From contig JAVYIG010001586.1 in the NCBI GenBank assembly GCA_035222895.1, positions 124,001 to 188,000 on the forward strand: a DNA stretch of 64,000 nt, given 5' to 3'. This DNA is from Strongylocentrotus droebachiensis (taxonomy: Eukaryota > Echinodermata > Echinoidea > Camarodonta > Strongylocentrotidae). How positions within the stretch are numbered: the stretch's first letter is position 1; each line of letters starts with the position of its first letter. Shown here in pieces: positions 24,222-36,400 of the stretch. The notes under the pieces are model-generated. The model was not told the origin of the DNA and did no database searches. It saw only the letters and a list, made by a program, of their open reading frames with translations. The translations under genes were made by a program, and so were the position numbers.

Positions 24222-24573
24222 CCATCTGCCGACTCCAGAAGTTCCATAAAATAGGAGATATCCAGCTTTTAAGCACTCCCTTCCTTCTACGCTTGGCCGT
24301 ACGCAAGAGCCTTGAAACAATCAATTTCATGGTCCCAAAAATTACGTCGAGAATTAGACAGGCCCGAGGGAATGGGCGTGTCATCATGGTCATTGCCCGG
24401 ACAACAAGTTCAAAACTTCGCGCGAAAGTGCATTCATCATCACCGGCTAGCCTTGAATTAGTCGCACACACCGACACAGTACTACAGGCCGTCCACGTAC
24501 GGTAATTGCATGCAAGCCGCAATCGAGCCATGCTAGCCATGCCATAATGAGAGAAAGCTCGAAAACCACTCAT
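24222..24573 (-). CDS. Possible first coding exon of an unknown gene
   Basis: An open frame of 117 codons starts at ATG 24573 and runs into a strong splice donor (CAGATGG/GTGAGT) at 24222/24221 in phase 1. The block is clearly richer in GC and CpG than its flanks. The N-terminus is Arg-rich and lacks acidic residues for about 40 positions, as in mitochondrial targeting peptides. A hydrophobic segment (ACLILDVIFGTMKLIVSRLL) follows, then a basic RTAKRRRKG stop-transfer-like patch. I do not recognise the family and found no second exon below it. A membrane-anchored or mitochondrial protein would fit. Chance openness in a CpG-rich repeat is the alternative. Confidence 0.35.
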
Positions 24574-24764
24574 TGTAAATTAAGAAAATGATTGAAATAA
24601 ATAAATAGGCCTACCTTAGTTTTGATATGTATTCCAATTATTTCCTCATGAGTAAAGATCAATCTGACACTGCAAAATCCAACAGTTGCAGCGAACACAA
24701 TACGGAATCAAACATAGTCAATAGGACTGCACGCATTGATAGACGTGTACTGACGGAGATATTT

Positions 24765-24795
24765 CTCTCCCTCTCTCTCTCTCTCTCTCTCACTA
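24765..24795. repeat. (CT)n microsatellite
   Basis: Short CT dinucleotide tract. Confidence 0.85.
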
Positions 24796-25029
24796 ACCAT
24801 GATGATATCATACACTAAAACACACACGTTCAAATCATGGCATTCATTACACTTCTCAATTGGAGTATAGACTGCTCACGTAGACTTTTTTTTTTTTACT
24901 GAAATGTTTTTTTTTACACTTCTCATACATTACTGCACGACACTGGTGTCTAGTGCTGAGAAAAAGGTACTATGTGTGAGACTACGTCAAATTTGTTTTG
25001 CGCGCGATGAGACCGGACCTCATACATAT

Positions 25030-25600
25030 TCATATTCAGGGCTGTCGTTTAAAGCCGGTAACCGGTAAAACTTGCCGCCTATTCACTCGTTTCTTACCGG
25101 CTATAATTCCAACAACAAAAAAAAAAAAAAAAAAAGAAAAAAAAAAGAAGAAGAAGAAATATTGAGTATGGTGCATCATCTCATCAGTTTAATTAAAAAT
25201 TACAAAGTAATGATACAAAGTGATAAATAATTATCAACTTAATAACTTTTCTTATGAGTTATGATTGTTCATGTAATATTAAACATGAACAATATGTGTG
25301 TTCATTACAATATATGTGTAATACAAGGTAGGAAAGATAACTACAAATTTTCTTCTTAGGTATGCACCAGATTGCACGATTTCAAGTGGAAAATCCCAAA
25401 AGGTCCCTACCGTGGGAGGGGGGACACCACCCTCCCACACCCTCCCCCCCTCGGTCGCTTCGCTCCCTCGGGCTTAGTCGCTTCGCTCCCTCGCAGTGAT
25501 GGTACCTCCTATAAAATTCAAATTACCTCCTTCAAAAATAATTAACAAGACCCCTGCATATTATGATGTCGCAAGACTTCTATTTTGGGCTGGAACAATG
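25030..25600. repeat. Repeat-derived mosaic with A-rich and GC-rich parts
   Basis: A block starting CAGGGCTGTCGTTTAAAGCC runs into a long A/AAG-rich tract at about 25118-25160. After an AT-rich interval comes a GC-rich piece (25380-25510) with two copies of GTCGCTTCGCTCCCTCG. The paired motif and abrupt composition shifts suggest transposon pieces. Family not determined. Confidence 0.35.
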
Positions 25601-25844
25601 ACGTCTTTGTCACAGTTTTGCTCCCCAATTTGAGATGGCTCTAGCTATGGGGCTCAAACCAACGCAAGATTGACAAAAACATCGTACTCTATCTACCTTT
25701 GATTGTGCAGTTTGTAAAAATCTGCAATTAAAAAGATATAATCCTTTTTCGTTATATTTTCTAGTTGTTAAAAGTGACATTTGAACACAACTGATATGTT
25801 AATCTCTATCAAAAGTTCTTTGATATTAAATTGATTCCATATTT

Positions 25845-27240
25845 TTAGGCGCTACCTTCAGTCATTGAGAAGGATTTTAGTGAGCTAACCTCATCGCCCT
25901 CTAGGACCCTTCTAGTTTCTCTTGTCCGTCCGTTATTTTCGTCTGCTAACAGAATTATTGGATCTAAAAACGTCAAAATCTGCAAGATCGTCAACAAAGG
26001 GTGAAAGACTGTTACAGATCCGTGATTATAGGTATGTTGTGGAGTGTGTAATTGTGTATTTGTTATACATTTGATTCCATAGATATTTGTTTTCTTTTTT
26101 TTCCCCTTTTTTTTTCTTCTGGTAATTTTCTGACTTGGACGACGAGCGCACAAATCGTAGGCGTAGAAGCCTTACGCCCGGGCATTGGCCTCCCTACCTA
26201 AAATTCTGTTTAGACTACTTCTAGAATCTACTTCTACTTCTACTTCTACCAAGGTCTAGATCTAGACTCTAGATCTACACTTACAAATACAATTTAGATC
26301 TAGAGCCGAGTCTAGACTCTTGATCTACATTGTTATTAACGGTCTGTACTAAACTGGAAGAAGAAGAACTACGAGCTTCGACGCCATGCAAACACCCATA
26401 AGTTGTGGAAAATGGGTCTTTTTTCGAGAAAAATGAACCCAAAATAAATGACCCCTAATAGGTAGGAGTTTCGAGGCTTGAGTGGCACACCCCTGTCCAA
26501 ACCAAATCTGAGTATCCCCCCGGGGTTGTTACTGTGTTATAGAGATACACCCCCTGTGATTACTTCAAACAAAGGAGAGGTGCGTGCATGGTTATGTTTG
26601 ACCTAACTTTCAAAAGGGGAATGTCATTGTGCAAAAAGTGCTTTTGGCTGGTGGCATTGTTTTAATTAGACAGAAATAACCGTCTGAAATGGGTCATTTC
26701 TTTAAGAAAACTGACATCTGTTGACATTCCCCATATACATGTATAGTATAGAGGAGGTCAGAGGAGCCAGATGCAATCTCAGCGGGACAACCGTCGATAT
26801 CAGAGACTGAAGCTTTCGGTCTAGGTTTTAATATACTGTTAAACTTTTAAGTCCAGCTTTTTCATCCCAAACTACCTCATTCTATTAACAATTAAACAGG
26901 CCTTAAATTTCAATATTTTTAGGGCAAGGCCACTTTTCTGTAGGGCACATTCCTATATTACAGCACAAATAGGAAGAATTGGAAAGGGCACAAAAAGTCT
27001 CCAAGGCCAATGAGAGGGGCATTGAGGACAATCAAAGGGCATCCATGGCCATGGCCTTGGTGGCCTTGGATTCATTTAAGCCCTGATTAAAGAACTGAGT
27101 TTAGGCCAATATGAGATGGATAGCCCTGGGAGTTGGGTAACATAAAAAAAAAAAAGCAATTTGGCACAGGATGACTTGTACTGCCTGTTAGTGTTACAAT
27201 TTGTTTAGAAGCTGATCTCTCATTTGGTCCCTTTTTATTT
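25845..27240. other. Upstream region of POC5; expected 5' UTR exon not located
   Basis: The first POC5 coding exon begins right after a splice acceptor, so at least one non-coding exon must lie upstream, probably here or further left. I could not fix its position. The interval also contains a TCTAGA-rich stretch at 26225-26330 and a 17-base block GGGCATTGGCCTCCCTA (about 26178-26194) that recurs inverted at about 24123-24139. Confidence 0.4.
26225..26330. repeat. CTAGATCTAGA-rich repeat
   Basis: Several overlapping copies of TCTAGA/CTAGATCTAGA, with three ACTTCT units at the start. It looks like a small degenerate satellite or the terminal part of an element. Confidence 0.5.
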
Positions 27241-27250
27241 TCTCCAACAG

Positions 27251-27486
27251 AAGCAGTATGTCTACGTCAACTGAATCCGATAGTATCCCTATGCTCCCTC
27301 CCGATGATTCTCCAGGAAGCTCCATCTCCTCTTGTCTCCAAGAGGAGTACCAGGAGCTGCTGCAGTATGCTGTAGTTACTCCTCTTTATGATCCTTCTCG
27401 GCTCCCTCAGACACTCGCTGGAGCCGCAAGGTCATTTCAGCCTCAGAGACCAATCAAGGACCAGCTGATCTATCTCCAATCAAGCG
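27251..27486 (+). CDS. POC5: POC5 coding exon 1
   Basis: Starts after a CAACAG acceptor with seven 5' UTR bases before the ATG at 27258. It encodes residues 1-76, including the N-terminal [19 protein letters not shown] motif recognisable in human POC5. Donor AGCG/GTAAGT, phase 1. Confidence 0.93.
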
Positions 27487-30400
27487 GTAAGTCATGATCA
27501 CTATTGGTAAATTCAAACAAATTTGAAAGTACCAAAGAAATGGGTATTGTTTTTTATATAATAACAGACTTGAAAAAAAGTTGACAAGGCATTCAGTATT
27601 AGTGTTTCCTGTAAAAAAAATAATTACAAAACACAATATGAGTAAAGAATTTATAAGTTTATAGTGCCAGTTATTTTTTATTTTTAGCTACACATGTATA
27701 TTGAAAATTAGCTGCACTCAACAAAGGGCGCTTCATGTATGCAGTATCAGGGCTCAAATTAATTTTTTGTCCACGGGGGCTCTTCCAAAAAAAAAGAGCC
27801 CCCGTGAGCCTTCTCACGGGGGCTCTTTTAGTGCTGACGGGGGCTCTTATTTTAATACAAATTTGCATTGAATTGGTACCCATGAAACTCCTTGGTATTT
27901 TATCATTATCATTTATTTAAGTCGGCATTTTCCCTCTTTGAAATTTACTTGTTACATAGCTGTTAATGACTTTTATCCCCGTGATGACATTCTCCCCATT
28001 TCTTCCCGTTCTGCACATAATTTCCTCCTCATTATTCGGAGCAGGCATATTTACATTCTTTCTTTACTTTTAGTCTTTACCATATCCTTCCAAAACACAT
28101 GGGCAGAAATAGCTTTTTGCCAAAGGTGGGGGGGGGGGGGGGGGGGGTAACCGAATACGATGTAGAGCATCGGCAGTCTTCACCATATCCTTCCAAAACA
28201 TGCACAGGGGCGGATCTAGCTTTTTGCTAAGGGTGGAGGGGGGGGGGGGGGGTAACCCGAATATGTGAAGCATCGTTCACGAGCTGCGTAGCGGCGATGC
28301 GATTTTTGGTAGTGCTATTTTGAACCCCCGTTACCGTTAGTGATGTTTTCCTCGCATCTACTGACATCTACTAATACTGTGTAGGTCTGGACACATGAAA
28401 GCATTTTCTATGCACATCACATTTTCACTTGGCAGCCCAAGGGGGGAGGGGGAGTTTAACCCCCTAAACCGCCTAGATCCGCCCCTGCAACATCTTTTGT
28501 CTTCTTCTTCTTCTCAATGTTGATTTACATTATTTGTTGGTCTTTTAGAATCACCAGATTTCAGAGGATTCACACTTTTCACAACAAAAAACTTCTCCAT
28601 GTTTCAGTCCTTGCGCGATCATCTCCAGCTCCAGCAGATAAATGAGCGTCAGCGTGCACTCCGGTACTACCGGCGCAGCCACTGCTGACGGCCGCACTAG
28701 CTGCACTGCGAGCTTCCGTTCTTTGTATCGGTAACACTCATTGGTTTAAGGTTTGAAAATTGATACTCAATATTGTGATAAAGTTATCAGAAAAGATAAT
28801 CTTTATTTTATAATTCCACGGGGGCGATTTTTAATTTTGCAATCGCCCCCGTGAGCAACCTGACGGGGGCGATAATGGAGCTCACGGGGGCGAATCGCCC
28901 ACCGTCCCTCGTGTATTTTGAGCGCTGTGCAGTATGCACTCATCTGTTTGTCATAAGATATATTTATAAAAATGTGAAATGTGAAATTTGATTTTGATTG
29001 TTTAACATGTCATGTATGACTTTGGGGTAGCTAAGTTTTATAGCAGACTTTATAAAAGCTCATTCAGAATATGTCTGGCTAAACCACCATTAACAAAAAA
29101 AGTGACACAATTTTTTAACACATAAATGAATAGCGAATGGGCAAAATAAAGGTCCCGTGCATGTTCACTGAGCAATGGGCTCTCAGTTAGATACAGAAAT
29201 GTGAAGCATACTACGCTTTTAAAACGTCATTGTGAAAAACTGCTGCTGTTTTACCGCATCATATCTGAATGAGGTTTAAGAGTTAGAATATAATTTGATG
29301 AGTAAATCATTTTGGGTCAATTTTACTTAATTGACATGACTATCTTCATTGACATTTTTATCTTATCTTCGTCTTTTTTCAGAAGGGAGTAGCTCAGCGA
29401 GTGAAGCTTCACCGCAACTTAGAGAGAGCATGGTTGCTACGCATGGATCACTAAACGGTGAAGAGACCCAAACAGAGTCGCAGGATGAAAGAGGTTCTAG
29501 AGATCAAGAGCTCAGACGAAGAGACCTTACTGGTTGGTATAGTATTAATAATCATAGCCAGTCACTTTTGATTGGAGAAAAAAATGGTGATATTATTATA
29601 AGCTACGTTTATATTTGTATTGCACACATTTCCACTCCTCCAAGATATGCTCAATGCACCTACAAAGTACTACCACAGTCAAACCTGCTTTAGTGACCAC
29701 CTGTCTACAAAGATCACATGTCTACAAAGACCACAATTTTTGTTTCCCTTGAAAATGGTATCTCATTGAAACACGTACTAAACAAACCTGTCTACAAAGA
29801 CCATCTGTCTACAAAGATCACCTGTCTACAAGGCCACTTTTTGTGTTTCCCTTGGGTGGTCGCTAGACAGGTTTGACTGTATTACCCTTAGCCAAGTTAC
29901 CTTAAGGCACTTAAGGCACCAAGATAAACAGGCAACATTTAAAAATTGGTCCTTAGAGAAAATGTAAGTGATTTATGAATTAATATGAAGTACTTTGAGG
30001 GCACAGAATCATTTTTTCCATCCAGATTTCCAGTATCATAATATAGGTCTAGTGCACTTAACCTTTGAGGGGTTTTAGACAATCTAGGTCTCAATAGATG
30101 CTTTCATATTTCCTTATTTTTCTTTTATCTTTTTATTGTCTCCTCCTCTCTCTCTCTCTCTCTCTCTCTCTCCCCCTCTCTAATCACTCTTTTGCTCACT
30201 CTTTCCCTCCCCCCCTCTCTCTCTCTCTTCATGACATTTAGCTCCAGCGAATGAATTATGTAGCCCAGTCAGGTCCTATCCGCTGGACGATCCCGGATCC
30301 GATAGTACCCCAACCACTGACCTGTCCACCCTAACTGACCAGTCCAGCTTGGCTAGTTCTCCTGCTGTGGACCAGGGCCTGATCCGCATGGAGAATTTGC

Positions 30401-33400
30401 TAGACAACTGGAGCCTGGAGTTGAAGAGAGGTGTTTTGGTAAGTAATCCAGCCTCGTCATCACAAAATTTGTTTCCTGTCTGGTTTTATACTTAAAGACT
30501 CGCCAATGATATGATGAACCGGTCCAGGACGGTCCTCTGACACATGCTCCATCAACAGTTGTCATGAGCTTAATTTTTACACTAACCTGCTTGCTAACCA
30601 AGCATCAACCCTAAAGGTCCATAATGCTCAACCGAGCATGAAATCAAATGGCAACCATAACTCTTACCATCTATCAGGTGATGAAACAAATCCATCCTAC
30701 AAAAAAATATCGCCAGAGTGTGTGTCATATCACAGATTGCATATGTTCAAGATAGAGTACACAAAAAAAGGGTGCAAATGAAAATGACTATGTGAGAATT
30801 GAATAGCCCAGGATTCTAAGGAAGTTTGGGTCATTGAATTCCACAACAAAATAAATATGTATCTTTTTTCATTTAAGTTTCCAGTAAAAAAGGATATATT
30901 TCTCAAATTTCTTTGAAATATAAGTTTCAATTAGGCCCATTATTGTCCATATGGAGAAACCAGAATGCATGCAAAATCACTGTCCATATACATGTTGATC
31001 ATTATAGCGATTGATGTGAATCTTAAATATCCTTTGCATCAGTTCTCAACTTTTCATATACCGGTAAATGCTAAATTGCATTAGAACAGAATGAATGAGC
31101 TGCAATTAACGATTCAAATATTGACTCATGCAATTATCATTTTACTTTTCCAGGGCCATGTTTTATAAAGCCTTTTGATTGATTGTAAGGTTAATATTGA
31201 GTGTAAGTCTATGGCTCATCATGTATTGATCAGACTAAAGATCAATCATAACTCTTTATAATACGCGGCCCAGATGATTGATATAGGATATAAAAGAGGT
31301 TCATTTTTTTGGTTTGCTTTATTTGCAAACTGCCTAATTGAAACAATTACCGGTATTCAAATACATTAAAACATTTAAAATTAAATTTATTAATAAACTT
31401 AAAGCACTTCGCTTTTTTCCAGTCTTAGAAATATTAGTTTAAATGAATAATATCCAGATGAATCAAGATGGTCGCAAAAACTTGGGCACTTCATTTACCT
31501 TGCTCAAGATAAATTTAATTGAGGAGCAGAACGAGAATTCTACAGCTGAGTAAGAAGGAAGGGAAAGTGTCAACTGGTGGTCTTTCGCTTTAAGACTAAG
31601 TATGTATGTTACCTTTCAAATCGAAACACATTTCGGTCAAGATGAAAGAAATGTGCCTGGTTGTAAATCATCCACCTTGTGGCCATGATCTTACAAGGAA
31701 ATGGTAGAAGGAAAATTAGGGAATCCATGATTCCATTTTAGTCTGAATCAAGACTTTGTAGCGGTTGTGCTGAATATTCACAATACTCACAAAGCTTTTA
31801 GTAACAAAGGTTAAGTCCTCTAGTCCGTGCAAAGGAATAATTAAATTTTATAGATGATCATCTCATCTTAATTGATATGTCTTGTATATTCATGCAATGA
31901 AAATACCTTCAAAACAGGATTTAAACTAAAACCTATGGAGCGACTGAGAAGGGTCTGCACCTGTAAACTAGCCAAATAGCTTTGGGGCCTTTACTACTAG
32001 TGCTTGTTTTGCATGGATTGGTACACTTATTGAAGTACACCTACAAGATCGTTTGTCGTGGGTCAACACTCACCTTGCTAGTATTAAACAGCTAGTTTGT
32101 ATGTCGGTTCCAGGGCACCATTGACTATCAGTGTAGGTCTTTGAAAGAAAAGGGTTGAATGTTTAATGAGGCTGTAGTAGGTGTTATAGAGGATCGTTTC
32201 TCTTCTAGATCTAGAAGTGGTTAATGACAGAGAGAAAGGAAGAAAGAAGGAAAGAAAGTAAGAAGAAAGGTAGAAAGAAAGTAAAGAGAAAGAAATTAAC
32301 AATAAAGAAAGAATGAAAGAAAGTAGAAATAAATGAAAAATAATGAAAGAAGAAAAGAAAGGTAGAAAGAAAGAAGAAGAATAGAAAGGAAGGAAAGAAG
32401 GAAGGAAGGAATGAACCATACATTTGAATCTGTAGATGTGACTGAAAGTCATTAAATAAAAAAATAAACCAAGGCAAGACACTTGAGATTCTGCATTTAT
32501 TGAGGATAAGGGAGGCAAAACTGTGTTTCTGCCTTAATTTGCTTTTTCATATTCATTTCTTACATCATTAATTCATGCTATTTTTCTTCCTATTTTCCCA
32601 GGCTGAGCTTAGTCAGGCCAAGATTGCAGTCATAGAGAGATCCAGAGTGGAGGTTAGATTACAAAAGGAAAGGTTAGTGTTACAATGTTTTAGAATTGTA
32701 ATGTAGATAAGACACGGTAAAGAGCAGCAAGAAGTATACCGTAGCTGAAACAGTTTCCTCTGATGCTTTGTACTCATTGATATGTGTGTTTTAAAGCAGA
32801 TAAACATGTGATGTGCATTGTGCTTTAGATCCTTCTAACTTTGCCTCATGAGGATTTCATTTTCCTTTTCCTTTTCCTTAGTTTTCTTTTCCTTCTCTTT
32901 TTCCTTTTCATTTTCCTTTTTTTTTCTTCCCCTTCCCCCCTTTTTTTTCCTTTTCCTTTTTTTTTTGAGGGGGGGGGGGCACATGTGGCTTTTCCTCAAA
33001 GATACTCATCCTCTGTTTAAAACAAAAATTGTCATCTCTTGATTTACATGTCTTGTTCTTTTTGATAAACTAATACATTTCTTTTCATTTCAAAATTGAC
33101 AGAAAACTTGTACATACACATGTATAGCCTGTACAAATATTGTATAGACAATCCTGACTGTTTCCTTTTCGTGCGCAGATCTGACAAGGACCTGAGACGG
33201 GTCCAGAATGAGATTGAGAATCAGAAGGAGTTGCTTCACACGTACGAGCAATCGGTAGAGCGTAAGGATCAAATCATCTCCAACCTGACCCGAGCCGTCC
33301 AGAAGGAGAAGGATCGCTTTGAGATGCTGCGGAGATTCCAATCCTGGAAGCTGAGACACAGCGAGGATAAAAGACAGGTAACTTTAAAGCTGGACTGCAC

Positions 33401-36400
33401 CACTTGTAGCTACTTGCGCACTCTATATAGCCAACAATGTCTAATAGGTGCCTGTTGGCCCCCCATGATCCTCTTTTATCCTCTTTGATGAGATAACCAT
33501 CTGTCAGTGACCTTGCAGGGAGGTCTAATCCCTTGCATGTCTAAAAAAAAAATTATTATCTTATCAATTCCATGCGAAGTTCAGAATTATGAAATGACTG
33601 TTTGGGGCCACAAAGGCACGAGCTCATGTTCTTTCAGATAGAATTAATGCCCTTTTGGCTCCAACAGACAAAACATTACCGAAAAAGCAATACCTTATCA
33701 AGTTATCATACCTTATACATAGTGCCTTTGAGATTCATAATTAAAAAAAATAGTTCCATCATAGCCTTGAGCATTGTCTGCTGATGTGCATAACATCAGA
33801 TTGACCTTCCTCTCACGGCATTTACTGTTTATGTACATATTGCCTTGCACACAATGCAATTATAGTCACCGGACTACTATTGTGGAATGAGCTCCCGACA
33901 GATTTGATAAGTAGCTGTTCCCTGTATACCTTTATTTGCAAATTCATATTGTTCCGCTTAAACACTTGCATAATTCATCCCATGGCTTTTTGTTACACAC
34001 TGCTATTGTTATTAGTCCTTCATCTTACTTTTGCCACTCATTTTTTTTTCTGTTTAAAGTTTTGTTATTTTGTATTGAATATAATCTACATTTTACAAGC
34101 TTAGTTTAAAAAAAACTAGATTTCCTGATACTTCACTACAAATGCATTTGTCTAATTTTATTTGAAGTACCATTCAATTGTATTTCTATCTCTATGTTAT
34201 TTTGACTGTATTATGGCTTGATATTATTGTATGTATTTCTACACCTATTGAAACAATATTTTTAAATTCTTATTGTTCATGATATACAGTGCGTCCCAGA
34301 AAAAACGAAACCGAGAAGTATCGATGTTCTATCATAACTTAGTCACAACTATAATTAATGAATGATACATATTTGGAAAGCTTAGAGCCTCCTCTTTCAT
34401 GTGATGCTACTCAGATGATGCATATTTCATGCATGAGTGATTAAAAGCAATTTGAAGGAAGGAAACCAAAAAGACATTTGGCGGGCGGTATCTGAATTTC
34501 GAAGAAAAATTCACATTTCTAGAAAGTTGAGTTTTTGCCCTTTCATATGACACCTCAATCAGGAAAAATGAGCGAGGAATGACAAAGTTCTGTTTGTTTA
34601 AAGTAGTGCTTGCCTTTCCATAATTTTATTAAACGAATTCGTTTGCACTGGCTGCCTGCCGTATCAATAAACGAAATTAACAAAAGACTTAACTCCGTTT
34701 CGTTGACAATCAGCCGTAGACGAGAGTCTTCATGCATGGCTGATTGTCAACGAAACGGAGTTAAGTCTTTTGTCAAATCTGCTTTTTGCTACGGCAGGCA
34801 CCCAGTGAAAACGAATTCGTTTGTTAAAATTATGAAAATGTAAGGGCTACTTTAAACAAACAGAACTTTGTTATTCCTCGCTCATTTTTCCTGATTGAGG
34901 TGTCATATGAAAGGGCAGAAACTCAACTTTCTAGAAATGTGATTTTCCCTTTGAAATTAAGATACCGCCCGCCAAATGTCTTTTTGGTTTCCTTCCTTCA
35001 AATTACTTTAAATCACTCATGCATGAAATGTGCATCATCTGAGTAGCATCAACTAAAAGAGGAGACTCTAAGCTTTCCAAATATGTATCATTCATTAATT
35101 ATGGTTGTGATTAAGTTATGATAAAACATCGATACTTCTCGGTTTCGTTTTTTCTGGGACGCACTGTATATGTAATTAATGTGAAATATGAAATAAACTA
35201 AACTGAAACTGAAATTAAAACTAATTGACCTAGGGGAGTCGTCCCAGGGCAATAGTTGTCCAGGTAATTGTTCAGTATTTTTGTTCCCATTGAAATGTGC
35301 AAACCTAAAAACATATTGATTTATGAAGTTCTCAGGAGGTGCGGTCCATGGGGTACTAGTAGTCATTGGATACTATCACAAAAAATTCCATTTGTGTCAG
35401 ATGTCGTTTGTAATTAAAACAAACCTATTGTTCAGCATTATAGAAAGAAGACATGATAACAATCCAAATATGTTTGAAATGTTTTGCCTAGGTCTTCACC
35501 GCCAAACTTGCAAAGCGCCACCATGAGAGGCATTTGAAATCCAAAGTCTGGTCTGCCTGGCATAGCATCATCGTTGCCAAGTGGAGACAGAGGGTAGAGA
35601 AGGCGTGCCAGAGTAAAGCTCAGGAAGTCTGTATGAAACTCACTAATGACTACGAGGCAAGATTAGCATCGGTAAGTGACTGTCTTTTGGCTGGTCTATA
35701 CTTTTCAGTTGTGGTTGTTGTTTTATAGTCAGAAGGTCTGTGAAAAATCTGTTTAGATTCAAGATAATTGCAAATATCCTTCAGTGGTATTATATACTTA
35801 AATACAAATTGTACAATGGTTTAAAATAGGACATAAAAAAGTGATGCAAAGTTGACAAACTTGGCAAGTTTTAATTATCATTTTGACCATGTTAATTATT
35901 TAACATTCCTATCAATTGAACTAGGAATGTCTCCCCAAAGATTATACTCTGTACCGTAAGTTTTAAACATGAGCCTGAACCATGCAACTAGCAGAGAACA
36001 ATTTGCTTAGTATTTTAGCTCTATCAAATTCTACTTCTACTATTGGTAAAATATAAGCTGTTGTCTTGGAAGTTGGACCAATAGTAAACCAGAGCTATAA
36101 TCCAGAAGGTTATGATACCTTATCCTTTCCAATTAAGTTCAGCAGTAGAATTTTAATCCAGCTTTAATCCCTTTTCTTTTGTTTTTTGTTGTTTTCTTTC
36201 CTTCTTGATAGCTGAATGAAGCTCTGGAAGCTTCACGAGTTGAGGTGACGAAGCTCCACGCAGAGAGAGATTACTATGAAGAATCAATGAAGAAAGCATT
36301 CATGAGGGGTGTCTGTGCGCTCAATATGGAAGCCATGGCTATGTTTCACGATGGCGAAGGTAAGAGTGTGAAAAGGACGTGCTGATTTTATGGCCTCAAT

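Noticed and set aside
25845-26153. 102-codon minus-strand frame and its plus-strand counterpart
   Set aside because: Partly a Lys-rich translation of a T-rich tract; no family recognised and splice sites unconvincing.
32084-32518. 144-codon Phe/Ser/Leu-rich frame, minus strand
   Set aside because: Translation of the (GAAA)n tract inside a POC5 intron; no protein features.
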